A stretch of DNA of 40,009 nt, taken from NCBI RefSeq assembly GCF_007990715.1, contig NZ_BJWY01000066.1, positions 1 to 40,009 of the forward strand, in the 5' to 3' direction. The notes under the pieces are model-generated. The model saw only the letters and a program-made list of their open reading frames with translations, made no database searches and had not been told where the DNA came from. A program made the translations under genes and the position numbers. Position 1 is the first letter of the stretch; each line of letters starts with the position of its first letter. Shown one piece after another: positions 7,993 to 15,499 of this stretch. This DNA comes from Nocardia seriolae NBRC 15557. GTDB taxonomy: Bacteria > Actinomycetota > Actinomycetes > Mycobacteriales > Mycobacteriaceae.

Positions 7993-9225
7993 TCAGTCGC
8001 GACGGGCGAAATCCGGTACGCGTTCGGGAATCACGCCGCGCGCCACCAGGAATACCGGCAGGCTGCGAATCACCGGGATGCGCCGGAAGATTCGCAGGAC
8101 CAGGGGTGTCTCGGTGGCGTTGGAGATATTCAGGCGACCGGCCAGGGCCGGGCGGATGACCCGGGCGTGGGCGATGCGCTGCATGCCCTGGACCACCGCG
8201 GTGGGCAGGATGCGATCGCGTTGCACACGGGCCAGATCGGCGGTGGTGACGCTGTGGGACAGCAGTTTCGGACCGAGGATGCGCGCGGCGGCCACCGCGT
8301 CCTGCACCGCGAGATTGATGCCGACACCGCCGACCGGGGACATGGCGTGCGCGGCGTCGCCGATGCACAGCAGGCCGTCGGTGTACCAGCGGTCGAGCCG
8401 ATCCAGTTTGACGTCGAGCAGTTTCACCTCGTCCCAGCTGTGCAGGGCGTCGGTGCGGTCGGCCAGCCACGGCGCGACCTCGGCCAGATCACGCATGATG
8501 ACCTCGACCGGTTGCCGCGCACGCAGTTCCGCGTCGCTACCCTTGCCGATGAGGGTGGCGCTCTGCCAGTAGTCACCACGATCGAACATGACCGCGACAC
8601 GCTTGGAGCTCACCAGCGGGATCAGCCCGGCCGGGTCGGTGTCGTGGCGCGGAATCCGCAACCACCAGGCGTCGAGCGGGGTCGCCCAGCTACGGACCGC
8701 GAGTCCGGCCGCCGCGCGCAGCACCGAGGAGCGGCCGTCGCAGGCCACGGTGAGATCGGCGCGAATCTCGCCGGTCGCACCGTCTTTCGTGCGATAGCGG
8801 ACCCCGGTGACCTTGCCGTCCTCGTGCACGAGATCGACAGCCTCGGTATTCATGCGCAACCGGAAGGTCGGTTCGATATCGCCCGCGCGGACCAGCAGAT
8901 CCAGCAGATCCCACTGCGGCACCATGGCGATGTATTTGTGCCTGCCCGGGATGTGCGCGAGGGTCAGCAGCGGCACCATGCGGCCGCCGATGGGGAGCTG
9001 CACGTCGACCAGCCGACGCTGCGGAAGTTTCGCGAAATCCTCGCTCAACCCCAGGGCGTCGATGAGTTCGAGGGTGGTGGGGTGCACGGTGTCACCGCGG
9101 AAGTCGCGCAGGAAGTCACCGTGTTTCTCCAGCACGGTGGCCTCGATACCGGCGCGGGCCAGCATGAGCCCCAGAAACATTCCTGCCGGGCCCCCGCCGA
9201 CGATGAGACAGGTCGTACGTTCCAT
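7993..9225 (-). CDS. FAD-dependent monooxygenase (PHBH/UbiH-like)
   Basis: The 410-residue flavoprotein starts with a Rossmann FAD-binding motif (VGGGPAG, residues 9-15), followed by the mid-protein DG motif (ACDGRSS, Asp163-Gly164) and the FAD-ribityl GD motif (CIGDAAHAMSPVGGVG, Gly289-Asp290). These three in order define group A aromatic hydroxylase-type monooxygenases, which use NAD(P)H and O2. Its C-terminal helix bundle is basic, with RIFRRIP near the end. A strong GGGAGG ribosome site precedes the ATG at 9225. A DUF4334 gene lies 82 nt upstream on the same strand and may be co-transcribed. Substrate unknown; a lipophilic aromatic or polyketide-like compound is plausible but unproven. 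Confidence 0.88.
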   Translation of the reverse strand: MERTTCLIVGGGPAGMFLGLMLARAGIEATVLEKHGDFLRDFRGDTVHPTTLELIDALGLSEDFAKLPQRRLVDVQLPIGGRMVPLLTLAHIPGRHKYIAMVPQWDLLDLLVRAGDIEPTFRLRMNTEAVDLVHEDGKVTGVRYRTKDGATGEIRADLTVACDGRSSVLRAAAGLAVRSWATPLDAWWLRIPRHDTDPAGLIPLVSSKRVAVMFDRGDYWQSATLIGKGSDAELRARQPVEVIMRDLAEVAPWLADRTDALHSWDEVKLLDVKLDRLDRWYTDGLLCIGDAAHAMSPVGGVGINLAVQDAVAAARILGPKLLSHSVTTADLARVQRDRILPTAVVQGMQRIAHARVIRPALAGRLNISNATETPLVLRIFRRIPVIRSLPVFLVARGVIPERVPDFARRD

Positions 9226-9307
9226 CGGGACCTCCCGAGTCGAAGACCGCCGTCCACCTCCGATGGTAGGCCGAGTTCGGCTCGGGGACAGGAACTTCGC
9301 GCCGCCG

Positions 9308-9871
9308 CTAGCGGTCGCGATACAGGACGAAGAAGTACGGAGCGTCCAGTCCTCGCATATCCATCACGCCCAGCAGCGTGTCCTGGTCGACACGCCGGAA
9401 AATGTCGATGATCGGCAGGTGGTCGTAGATCATTGCGGCGCTGGACTTCCCGCGGAACTCCAGGTTCCGCAGCCGGGCGCGCGGGGTGCGGGTGCGCAGC
9501 ATCGGCCGCAGCAGGCCGAGCGAGCGGCGCACCGGCCGCAATGCCGCCGTCGGCACCTTGCCCGCCAGGAACAGCGGCACCCGGCGCGGGTCGACAGCGA
9601 AGATGTCCCCGTCCGGCCCGGCGAACAACAGCGGCTGCACGCTGTCGGCGCTGTCGAATTGCTTGCCGTACCACCCGGTTTCGACCAGCATGCCGTCCCA
9701 CGGGTGCCCGGACGGCACCTCGTCACCGCGCCACCGCCCGGTGGTGATCTCCTCGACCCGCACCGCGGGCAGGCTGTCGAACAACTCCCAGGCCTGCGCG
9801 GCCGTGGCGCCCCGTTCCAGCAGTGTCCGCAGGCGCGCGGCACCGTCCGTCGCCGAGTCAGCGGCAACCAT
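9308..9871 (-). CDS. GXWXG / DUF4334 domain protein
   Basis: A 187-residue protein with an N-terminal GXWXG-type domain (TGRWRGDEVPSGHPWDGML, with paired Trp) and a C-terminal DUF4334-like half (about residues 120-187, including LEFRGKSSAAMIYDHLPIID and DMRGLDAPYFFVLYR). Such proteins are widespread in Actinobacteria, sometimes near lipid or FAD-oxidoreductase genes, with no established biochemical role; a small-ligand-binding beta-barrel is possible. I start at ATG 9871, preceded by GAGGAG; a GTG at 9913 would fall inside the -10 box (9912-9917), so it is unlikely. It lies 82 nt upstream of the FAD monooxygenase gene and is probably in its transcription unit. Confidence 0.8.
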   Translation of the reverse strand: MVAADSATDGAARLRTLLERGATAAQAWELFDSLPAVRVEEITTGRWRGDEVPSGHPWDGMLVETGWYGKQFDSADSVQPLLFAGPDGDIFAVDPRRVPLFLAGKVPTAALRPVRRSLGLLRPMLRTRTPRARLRNLEFRGKSSAAMIYDHLPIIDIFRRVDQDTLLGVMDMRGLDAPYFFVLYRDR

Positions 9872-9911
9872 CACGATCTCCTCGATGAGAGTGAACGACA
9901 CATGTTCTCTC

Positions 9912-9917
9912 ACCCTA
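9912..9917 (-). promoter_or_regulatory. -10 box TAGGGT of the DUF4334 gene
   Basis: On the reverse strand TAGGGT lies about 40 nt before the chosen ATG (9871). It overlaps the alternative upstream GTG at 9913, which argues against that start. Confidence 0.4.
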
Positions 9918-9992
9918 GCCCCGGATCGAGCGGCCCGATCAGACCCGAACTGACATGATCGCGGCCGAACTGGCCGAATTTCTCAATCTCCA

Positions 9993-10064
9993 CCTTTTTG
10001 TCGCATCTACAAAAAGGGGTCCCAAATCGCTGGCGCGCCCCGTTTTAGTCGTCTAGCCTAAAAC
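9993..10064 (+). promoter_or_regulatory. Operator-like inverted repeats and -10 of the J-domain/vWA/PurA-like operon
   Basis: Two perfect inverted repeats lie in a locally AT-rich stretch. Repeat A (9993-10017) is CCTTTTTGT-N7-ACAAAAAGG. Repeat B is GTTTTAG (10042-10048) -N9- CTAAAAC (10058-10064). Repeat B covers a -10 box, TAGCCT (10054-10059), which lies 6 nt before the ATG at 10066, so translation is probably leaderless. Repeat A is between divergent genes, so it is more likely a binding site than a terminator. The wHTH protein encoded fourth in the operon is a candidate ligand for one of them. Confidence 0.55.
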
Positions 10065-10065
10065 C

Positions 10066-11085
10066 ATGACGACAGCGCGAGAGACCGCGGAGACCATCCG
10101 GGCGGCGCGGCGGCCCGAGGACCTCTTCGGTTCCGCCGCAACAGATTCCACCTCCAGGCAGGCCGCACGGCGGAAGTACCACCGCCTGGCCGCCCTGGTC
10201 CACCCCGACCGCGTGGAAGCCGTGGACGCCGGAATCGCGAGCGCCGCCTTCGCCCGCCTGTCCGAGCTGTACCAGCGCTGGCTGGACCTGGACGAAGCCG
10301 CCTTCGAGGTGACCGGCGCACACGGGCGATACCCGGTCGGCACGCTGCACGCGTCGGGCTCGGTCACGGATGTGTACCGCAGCGGATCGGATCGCGTGGT
10401 GAAGATCCCGCGCCGCGCGGCCGCCAACCGACTGCTGGCCGGTGAGCGAAACGCGCTGCGGGACATCGCGACCGTGGCCGACGAGCACGAATGGCTGCGG
10501 CCCTACTTCCCGATCCTGATCGACACGGTGGACCATCTCGACACCGCGACCGGCGAACACCGCACCGTGAACGTCCTCGATGCCCTCATCGACGGGTTCG
10601 TGACACTCGAGGATGTCCTGTCCGCCTACCCGGACGGCCTGGATCCTCGCGACTACGCCTGGATGCATCGACGGCTGCTGCGCTGCCTGGCCGGAGCACA
10701 GCTGGCGGGCTGGGTGCACACCGCGATCAGCCCCGCCGATGTCCTGGTGCATCCGCGATTGCACGGAATCGTCCTGGCGGGATGGTCTTTCGCGACCCGC
10801 CCCGGCGCACCGGCCGCGGCGACGCTGAGATCCCTGGACTACCCGCCCGAGATCCGCGCCGCGGTCTCCCCCGCCACCGACGTATTTCTCGCGCATCGCC
10901 TCATGCTCACCATGCTCGGCGACCGCGCCCCCGCACCCATGCGCGCCTACGCGACCGGGTGCATGCAGGCCGACCCCGGACTGCGGCCCGACGCCGCGGA
11001 CCTGCTCGGCGAATTCGACGATCTGCTCGACCGGCTCTACGGGAAGCGCCGCTTCCGGCCCTTCGAGCTCACGAAAGGTAAGTGA
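10066..11085 (+). CDS. J-domain protein fused to a kinase-fold pseudokinase
   Basis: The 339-residue protein has an N-terminal J-domain (about 15-75) with the HPD tripeptide at 46-48 in YHRLAALVHPDRV, the signature that stimulates DnaK/Hsp70 ATPase. A protein-kinase-like fold follows (about 88-325): glycine-rich-loop-like VGTLHASGSVTDVYR, Lys113 in VVKIP, and an alpha-C Glu127 in LLAGERNAL. The catalytic loop reads WVHTAISPADVLVHP, so the HRD Asp is Ala220. The DFG position reads LAGWSF, lacking the Mg-binding Asp. Phosphotransfer is therefore unlikely and the domain is probably a ligand- or partner-binding pseudokinase. The first gene of a four-gene operon; its stop is 5 nt before the vWA ATG. 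Confidence 0.75.
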   Translation: MTTARETAETIRAARRPEDLFGSAATDSTSRQAARRKYHRLAALVHPDRVEAVDAGIASAAFARLSELYQRWLDLDEAAFEVTGAHGRYPVGTLHASGSVTDVYRSGSDRVVKIPRRAAANRLLAGERNALRDIATVADEHEWLRPYFPILIDTVDHLDTATGEHRTVNVLDALIDGFVTLEDVLSAYPDGLDPRDYAWMHRRLLRCLAGAQLAGWVHTAISPADVLVHPRLHGIVLAGWSFATRPGAPAAATLRSLDYPPEIRAAVSPATDVFLAHRLMLTMLGDRAPAPMRAYATGCMQADPGLRPDAADLLGEFDDLLDRLYGKRRFRPFELTKGK

Positions 11086-11090
11086 TAGCA

Positions 11091-12071
11091 ATGGGTTACG
11101 GAAGCTGGGACGACTGCGCCTACGACGCGGCGCGGACCTTCCGCGCGGCCAAGGGCCTCGACGATTTCGGATACACCGCGGATATGCGGTCGGTGCCGTG
11201 GGACAAGTGGAAGGCGCACCCCACCCTGGATCCGCGGGGCGTGGGCATGCGCGAGTCCAGGGACTCCGCCGATCACGGCAGTTCGCTGCCGATCGCGGTG
11301 CTGTTCGACGTCACCGGATCCATGGGCCGGGTGCCGCGCGTCATGCAGGAGAAGCTGGCCAAGCTGCACGGGCTGTTGCAGCGCAAGGGTTATGCCGAGG
11401 ATCCGCAGATCCTGTTCGGGGCCATCGGCGACGCCGACAGCGACCGGGTGCCGCTGCAGGTCGGGCAGTTCGAATCCGACAACCGGATGGACGAGCAGCT
11501 GCGGCTGATCCTCCTGGAGGGCGGCGGTGGCGGGCAGAAGTCCGAAAGCTATGAGCTGGCAGCGTATTTCATCGCCCGGCACACCGTCACCGACGCGTGG
11601 GAGAAGCGGGGCACGAAGGGCTATCTGTTCATCGTCGGTGACGAGCTGAACAAGAAGCGCCTGACCGCCCGGCACGTCCGCGAGGTCATCGGCGATGACG
11701 TGCGCAGCGACATCAAGGTCGATTCGATCTACCGCGAGCTCGCCGACCGCTGGCACGTGCACTACATCCTGCCCAATCAGTCCAGCTACTACGGGGATCC
11801 GGAGATCGCCGAGCACTGGCAGGGGCTGCTGGGCGAGCGGTTCCTGCGCCTGAACGATCCGGCCGCGGTGTGCGAGCTCATCGCGCTGACCATCGGCATC
11901 GCCGAGGACCGCGTCGATCTGGGGGCGGGGCTGGCCGATCTGCGCGATATCGGCTCGACCAGTGAGGCCGACGCGGTCGGCAAGGCGCTGGCACCGCTGC
12001 GCGGCGTGCGCCGCGGCCGCAGCGCCGGTGCGCTGCCCGCCGCCGCCGGGGTCGACGACGTCGATCTCTGA
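11091..12071 (+). CDS. vWA-domain protein with MIDAS motif
   Basis: The 326-residue cytoplasmic protein starts with an MGYGSWDD N-terminus, then a von Willebrand A domain at about residues 66-190. The MIDAS residues are visible: LFDVTGSMG gives Asp73, Thr75 and Ser77, and VGDE gives Asp184 after strand 4; a Gly-rich GGGGGQKSES loop at 144-153 may carry the middle MIDAS residue. No signal peptide or transmembrane segment is seen. vWA domains bind metal-dependent protein partners, often AAA+ or kinase proteins. I start at ATG 11091; a GTG at 11082, overlapping the previous stop, would add three residues. Clearly coupled to the upstream J-domain/pseudokinase gene. Confidence 0.8.
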   Translation: MGYGSWDDCAYDAARTFRAAKGLDDFGYTADMRSVPWDKWKAHPTLDPRGVGMRESRDSADHGSSLPIAVLFDVTGSMGRVPRVMQEKLAKLHGLLQRKGYAEDPQILFGAIGDADSDRVPLQVGQFESDNRMDEQLRLILLEGGGGGQKSESYELAAYFIARHTVTDAWEKRGTKGYLFIVGDELNKKRLTARHVREVIGDDVRSDIKVDSIYRELADRWHVHYILPNQSSYYGDPEIAEHWQGLLGERFLRLNDPAAVCELIALTIGIAEDRVDLGAGLADLRDIGSTSEADAVGKALAPLRGVRRGRSAGALPAAAGVDDVDL

Positions 12072-12106
12072 CGGCATCTCCGACACCGGAAACGAAGGGA
12101 CACACC

Positions 12107-13360
12107 ATGTTCGGCGACCGCCACCTCATCGTGGTCGACCTCGGCTTCGGCGATGCCGGTAAAGGGGCCACCGTCGACTGGCTCTGCTCACCCGGGGCCG
12201 GGCTCGATGTGGCCGCGGTGGTGCGGTTCAACGGCGGGTCGCAGGCCGCCCACAATGTGTGCGCCGACGGCCGCCACCACACCTTCCGGCAGTTCGGGTC
12301 CGGCACTCTCTCGCGGGTGCCGACCCTGCTGTCGCGGCACATGCTGGTCGAACCGCTCGGCTTGGCCGCCGAGGCACGGGAGCTGGCCGCGCTCGGGGTC
12401 GCCGATCCGCTGTCGCTGCTCTACGTGGACGAGCGGGCACTGCTCACCACGCCGATCCACGGTGCCGCCAACCGCTGCCGGGAGGATACGAGGGGTACCG
12501 CCCGGCACGGTTCGTGCGGCATCGGGATCGGCGAGACCGCACGCTACGCGCTCGATCACGACGCGCCGCGGGTCGCCGACTGTCGGCGGCCGGAGGTGCT
12601 GCGGCGCAAGCTGATCGCGCTCGAGGAGCACTACGCGCCGTTGCTCACGGGCGGTCGCCACCGCTACGACCCGATCGACGAACTGGTCGAGGCGTACACG
12701 GCCTTCGCGCGGGCGGTGGCGATCCTGCCCGGCGATCAGCTCGCCGCCTTCGCGGGTGCCGGGCGGCTGGTCTTCGAGGGCGCGCAGGGCGTGCTGCTCG
12801 ACGAATGGCGCGGCACCCACCCCTACACCACCTGGTCGACCGTCGAGCCTCGCAATGCGCGAGCGATGCTGGCGCGCACCGATGCTCCCGGCTACGTGCT
12901 GGGCGTGACCCGCGCGCACATGACCAGGCACGGGGCGGGGCCGTTCCCCACCGAGGACGGGTCACTCTCGATTCCGGAGCGGCACAATGGAACCGGCGAG
13001 TACCAGGGCGCGTTCCGGCTCGGCCACCTCGATCCGCTGCTGCTGCGCTACGCCGTCGACGCCTGCGGGGGCATCGACGGGCTGGCGGTCAACCACCTCG
13101 ACGCGGTCGGCGAGATCCGCACCGCCACCGGCTATCTCACCGCCGACGGCTGCCTCGACCGGCTCGCACCCGGCGTCTGGCAGGATCTCGCACACCAGCG
13201 GCGGCTCACCGACCTGCTCGACACCGCGGTCCCCGCGCTGGCCGAGCTGCCCGCCGACGTGCCCGGCTACCTGGAGGCCGAACTCGGCGCACCGGTCGTG
13301 CTCACCGCGCACGGCCCGGACCGTGCCGATCGCACGATCCGGATCACCGCTCAGGCATGA
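12107..13360 (+). CDS. Adenylosuccinate synthetase-like enzyme with altered substrate loop
   Basis: The 417-residue protein is a PurA homologue. It keeps the GTP/IMP-site loop as GFGDAGKG (13-20, catalytic Asp16), the catalytic His as His49 in GGSQAAHN, FEGAQGVLLD (223-232), TRHGAGPFPTE, an NHLD strand resembling the guanine-contacting KLD, and the C-terminal GPDR (403-406). The loop that binds aspartate in PurA (GATTGR plus arginines) is replaced by HNGTGEYQGAFRLGHLD at about 293-309. Asp16 argues against PurZ of Z-genome phages. The enzyme probably activates a purine with GTP but joins a different amine. Starts 35 nt after the vWA gene with GAAGGGA upstream; housekeeping purA is presumably elsewhere. 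Confidence 0.82.
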   Translation: MFGDRHLIVVDLGFGDAGKGATVDWLCSPGAGLDVAAVVRFNGGSQAAHNVCADGRHHTFRQFGSGTLSRVPTLLSRHMLVEPLGLAAEARELAALGVADPLSLLYVDERALLTTPIHGAANRCREDTRGTARHGSCGIGIGETARYALDHDAPRVADCRRPEVLRRKLIALEEHYAPLLTGGRHRYDPIDELVEAYTAFARAVAILPGDQLAAFAGAGRLVFEGAQGVLLDEWRGTHPYTTWSTVEPRNARAMLARTDAPGYVLGVTRAHMTRHGAGPFPTEDGSLSIPERHNGTGEYQGAFRLGHLDPLLLRYAVDACGGIDGLAVNHLDAVGEIRTATGYLTADGCLDRLAPGVWQDLAHQRRLTDLLDTAVPALAELPADVPGYLEAELGAPVVLTAHGPDRADRTIRITAQA

Positions 13361-13370
13361 TTGTCGATTT

Positions 13371-14000
13371 GTGGAGCAACAATCCGCGGTATCCCTGGAC
13401 GTGATCGCCCTGCGCTACGGGCCCGACGACCCCACCGCCACCCTCGGCATCGCCGCACGGCGGTGGGAGCCGTTCGCGGGCGCGCTCGCGCTTCCTGGCG
13501 TGCTGCTCGGCCTCGGCGAGCGCCTCGCCGAAGCCGCCCATCGCGCGGTCCACACCAAACTCGGTGTCCCCGAGGACGCCATCCTCGCCGTCGGCCAGGT
13601 CGCCACCTTCGACGAACCCAACCGCGACCCCCGCGGCCCCACCCTGTCCATCGCCATGTGGGCCGTGGTCGGCCCCCACGACGACGACACCGCCACCTGG
13701 GTCCCCTTCGACGCGGTCCCCCCACTGGCCTTCGACCACAACCAGATCGTCACCGCCGCCCGCACCCGCCTGGCCGAAATGCTCTGGAAGGACCTGACTT
13801 TCACCCGCGCCCTCACCGGCGACCGGTTCACCGCCACCAGAGCCGTCGCACTCACCGCCGCCCTGCACGGCACCAAGCCCGACCCCGGCAACCTCAACCG
13901 CACCCTGGCCGCCATCCCCAGCCTGGAGCGCACCGGCGAACGCGTCCGCGTCAAGTCCACCGGCCGCCCCGCCGCGATCTGGTCCTTCGGCTCGAACTAG
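13371..14000 (+). CDS. NrtR-like Nudix-wHTH regulator with degenerate Nudix box
   Basis: The 209-residue protein has an N-terminal Nudix fold (about 1-140) and a C-terminal winged helix (about 145-205, LTGDRFTATRAVALTAALHG), the architecture of NrtR, an ADP-ribose-sensing repressor of NAD genes. The Nudix box at 43-66 lacks the catalytic REUxEE glutamates, reading HRAVHTKLGV, so hydrolysis is unlikely and the fold probably senses a nucleotide-like ligand. The GTG start at 13371 is 10 nt after the PurA-like stop with only a poor ribosome site, consistent with translational coupling. By position it may regulate this operon and sense its product, an inference. Its stop overlaps that of a broken gene on the other strand. 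Confidence 0.75.
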   Translation: MEQQSAVSLDVIALRYGPDDPTATLGIAARRWEPFAGALALPGVLLGLGERLAEAAHRAVHTKLGVPEDAILAVGQVATFDEPNRDPRGPTLSIAMWAVVGPHDDDTATWVPFDAVPPLAFDHNQIVTAARTRLAEMLWKDLTFTRALTGDRFTATRAVALTAALHGTKPDPGNLNRTLAAIPSLERTGERVRVKSTGRPAAIWSFGSN

Positions 14001-14897
14001 ATCGGCAGGGCGCCACGGCGTGGGTAATGCCGCAGATGGCCCGGGACGGCCATCACACCGCTGCCCTGCACCCGGGTGTGCGGGCCGAGGGTCTCCAGGT
14101 CCACCGACAGGCGCCGGGAGACGCCGCGCGCACCGAATACCCTGTCCTGCAGGGACGTCGCCATGTCGAGGTCGTCGTCCCCGGTCTCTTCGCAAGGACA
14201 GCGGGTGTGCTCGTACCCGGTCAGCATGTCCAGGTAGGCCGCGATGTCGCCGGTCTCGGCGCGCGACGGGTCCGGCTCGCCTCCGGCGCGACGCACCATC
14301 GACTCCGGCACTCGTCGCCGTAATCGTCGACGAACTGCTCGAACCACTGCGCCGTTCCGAACCGGCAGCTCAATTGCTCCATGCGCGGATAGATTTCGTA
14401 ACACTCGGGCAGCGACGGCCCCTCCGGGTTCAGGCTCGCGATGCCGTGTCTGTAGAACACCAAAGTCCAGCCGTCAGTGCCGGGGTGACGAAGACCTGCG
14501 GGTAGATGTCGCGAAACTCCGACTGCGCCTCGTCCGTCCAGTCGACCAGACCGGGAATCCGCATCGGCTCGGTCCCCTGCCACGGCGAGAATCCCATCCG
14601 CAGGGTCGCGGAGACCGGGTCGTGGAGGTCGAGAGCGTCGAGCACGGCGGCCTGATCGGTGGTCCGCACCGCGAACCAGGCGCCGATGAAGCCCTCGAAT
14701 TTCAGCGGGCTGGGTGTCTGGCGCTGTTGCTTCATCCGGATCAACAGCTCCAGCACCCGCAGGTCTGCGGGCGGGATCCGCTGCCAGCCGAATTCGGCCA
14801 CCATGGCCAACGCACCGCGCCGCCCGGTTCCACATCGGCGATCAGCCCACGCAGCTCCTCCAGCAGCGCACCCGACTCCCCTCGCGACAGTTACCAC
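13997..14897 (-). pseudogene. Hypothetical protein gene broken by several frameshifts
   Basis: Read right to left, one coherent protein is split over frames: a start region with GESGALLEELRG-like sequence (near 14880-14820), then AMVAEFGWQRIPPADL to DIYPQVFVTPAL (about 14815-14490), then DGWTLVFYRHGIASL to FVDDYGDE (about 14485-14315), then VPESMVRRAGGEPD to the end at 13997. Joins lie near 14820, 14480 and 14312, with possibly a fourth near 14880. The 14480 break looks like a single lost G (CTGACG for CTGGACG). About 290 residues would be restored. I do not recognise a family: the protein is Trp- and acid-rich, without signal peptide or membrane helix. It may be a dead accessory gene; sequencing error is not excluded. 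Confidence 0.6.
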
Positions 14898-15011
14898 CAG
14901 GCATCCGATATCGCCGAGGGCTCGGCCGGCAACGCTCGCACCCGGTCCGCATCGATCCGCACCACTCGACCCAATCTACCGACTACCGCTGGGGCGCAGC
15001 CATTCTCGCTC

Positions 15012-15499
15012 TCACGCCCGCGGTGGGATGATGACCGACTCGACGAGCTGGCGGACGGATTTCAGGAGTCGGTCGGTTTGCCCCGCGCGCACCAGGTGCG
15101 GGACTACTTCACCGCCGAGCGGGGCCAGCAGGAGCCCGCCGACCACCTCGGCGTCCAGATCGGGACGGACCTCATGGAGCAGCGCGGTGATGTGGGCGGC
15201 CCAGAAGAGGTGCAGTTCCTCGGCGCGCGGGTGCGGGGGAATTGCCCGGTAGGCCACGGAGATTTCGATGTCGTCGGCGATCAACCGGGTCATGGCGTCG
15301 AAGTAGGCGAGCAGGCGCTCGCCCGCCGGGGCACCCGGCCCCAAGGGCGGCGGACCCGACCGGACCGCGTCCATCAAGCCGAACGCACCCTCCGCGATGA
15401 GCTCGTGCAGGAGTCCGGCGCGACTGCCGAAGCGGTGGAACAGCGTGCCCTTCGCGACGCCCGCCGCGGCGGCGATGCGTTCCATGTGCGGAGAAACGT
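15012..15499 (-). pseudogene. TetR-family regulator missing its N-terminus
   Basis: The remaining frame encodes HTH recognition-helix sequence MERIAAAAGVAKGTLFHRFG, then the complete-looking C-terminal ligand domain to IIPPRA at 15012. The first HTH helix and everything upstream are missing: from about 15500 onward the DNA becomes part of a LuxR gene on the other strand. With no start codon or ribosome site at the break, expression is unlikely, although an internal ATG at 15485 could still make a HTH-defective protein. The layout fits a deletion that joined the 5' parts of two divergent genes. Confidence 0.65.

Noticed and set aside
10066..12071. Classical TerY-P tellurite/phage stress triad
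   Set aside because: A vWA protein and a kinase-like protein are present, but no PP2C phosphatase, TerD-family or other Ter genes are nearby, and the kinase residues are missing.
12107..13360. PurZ-type enzyme for a 2-aminoadenine (Z) genome
   Set aside because: PurZ replaces the catalytic Asp of the WGDEGKG loop, which is kept here (Asp16), and no companion Z-genome genes such as a DatZ-type phosphohydrolase or DpoZ polymerase are present.
13371..14000. Active Nudix hydrolase
   Set aside because: The REUxEE core of the Nudix box is replaced, so a regulator reading is better than an enzyme one.
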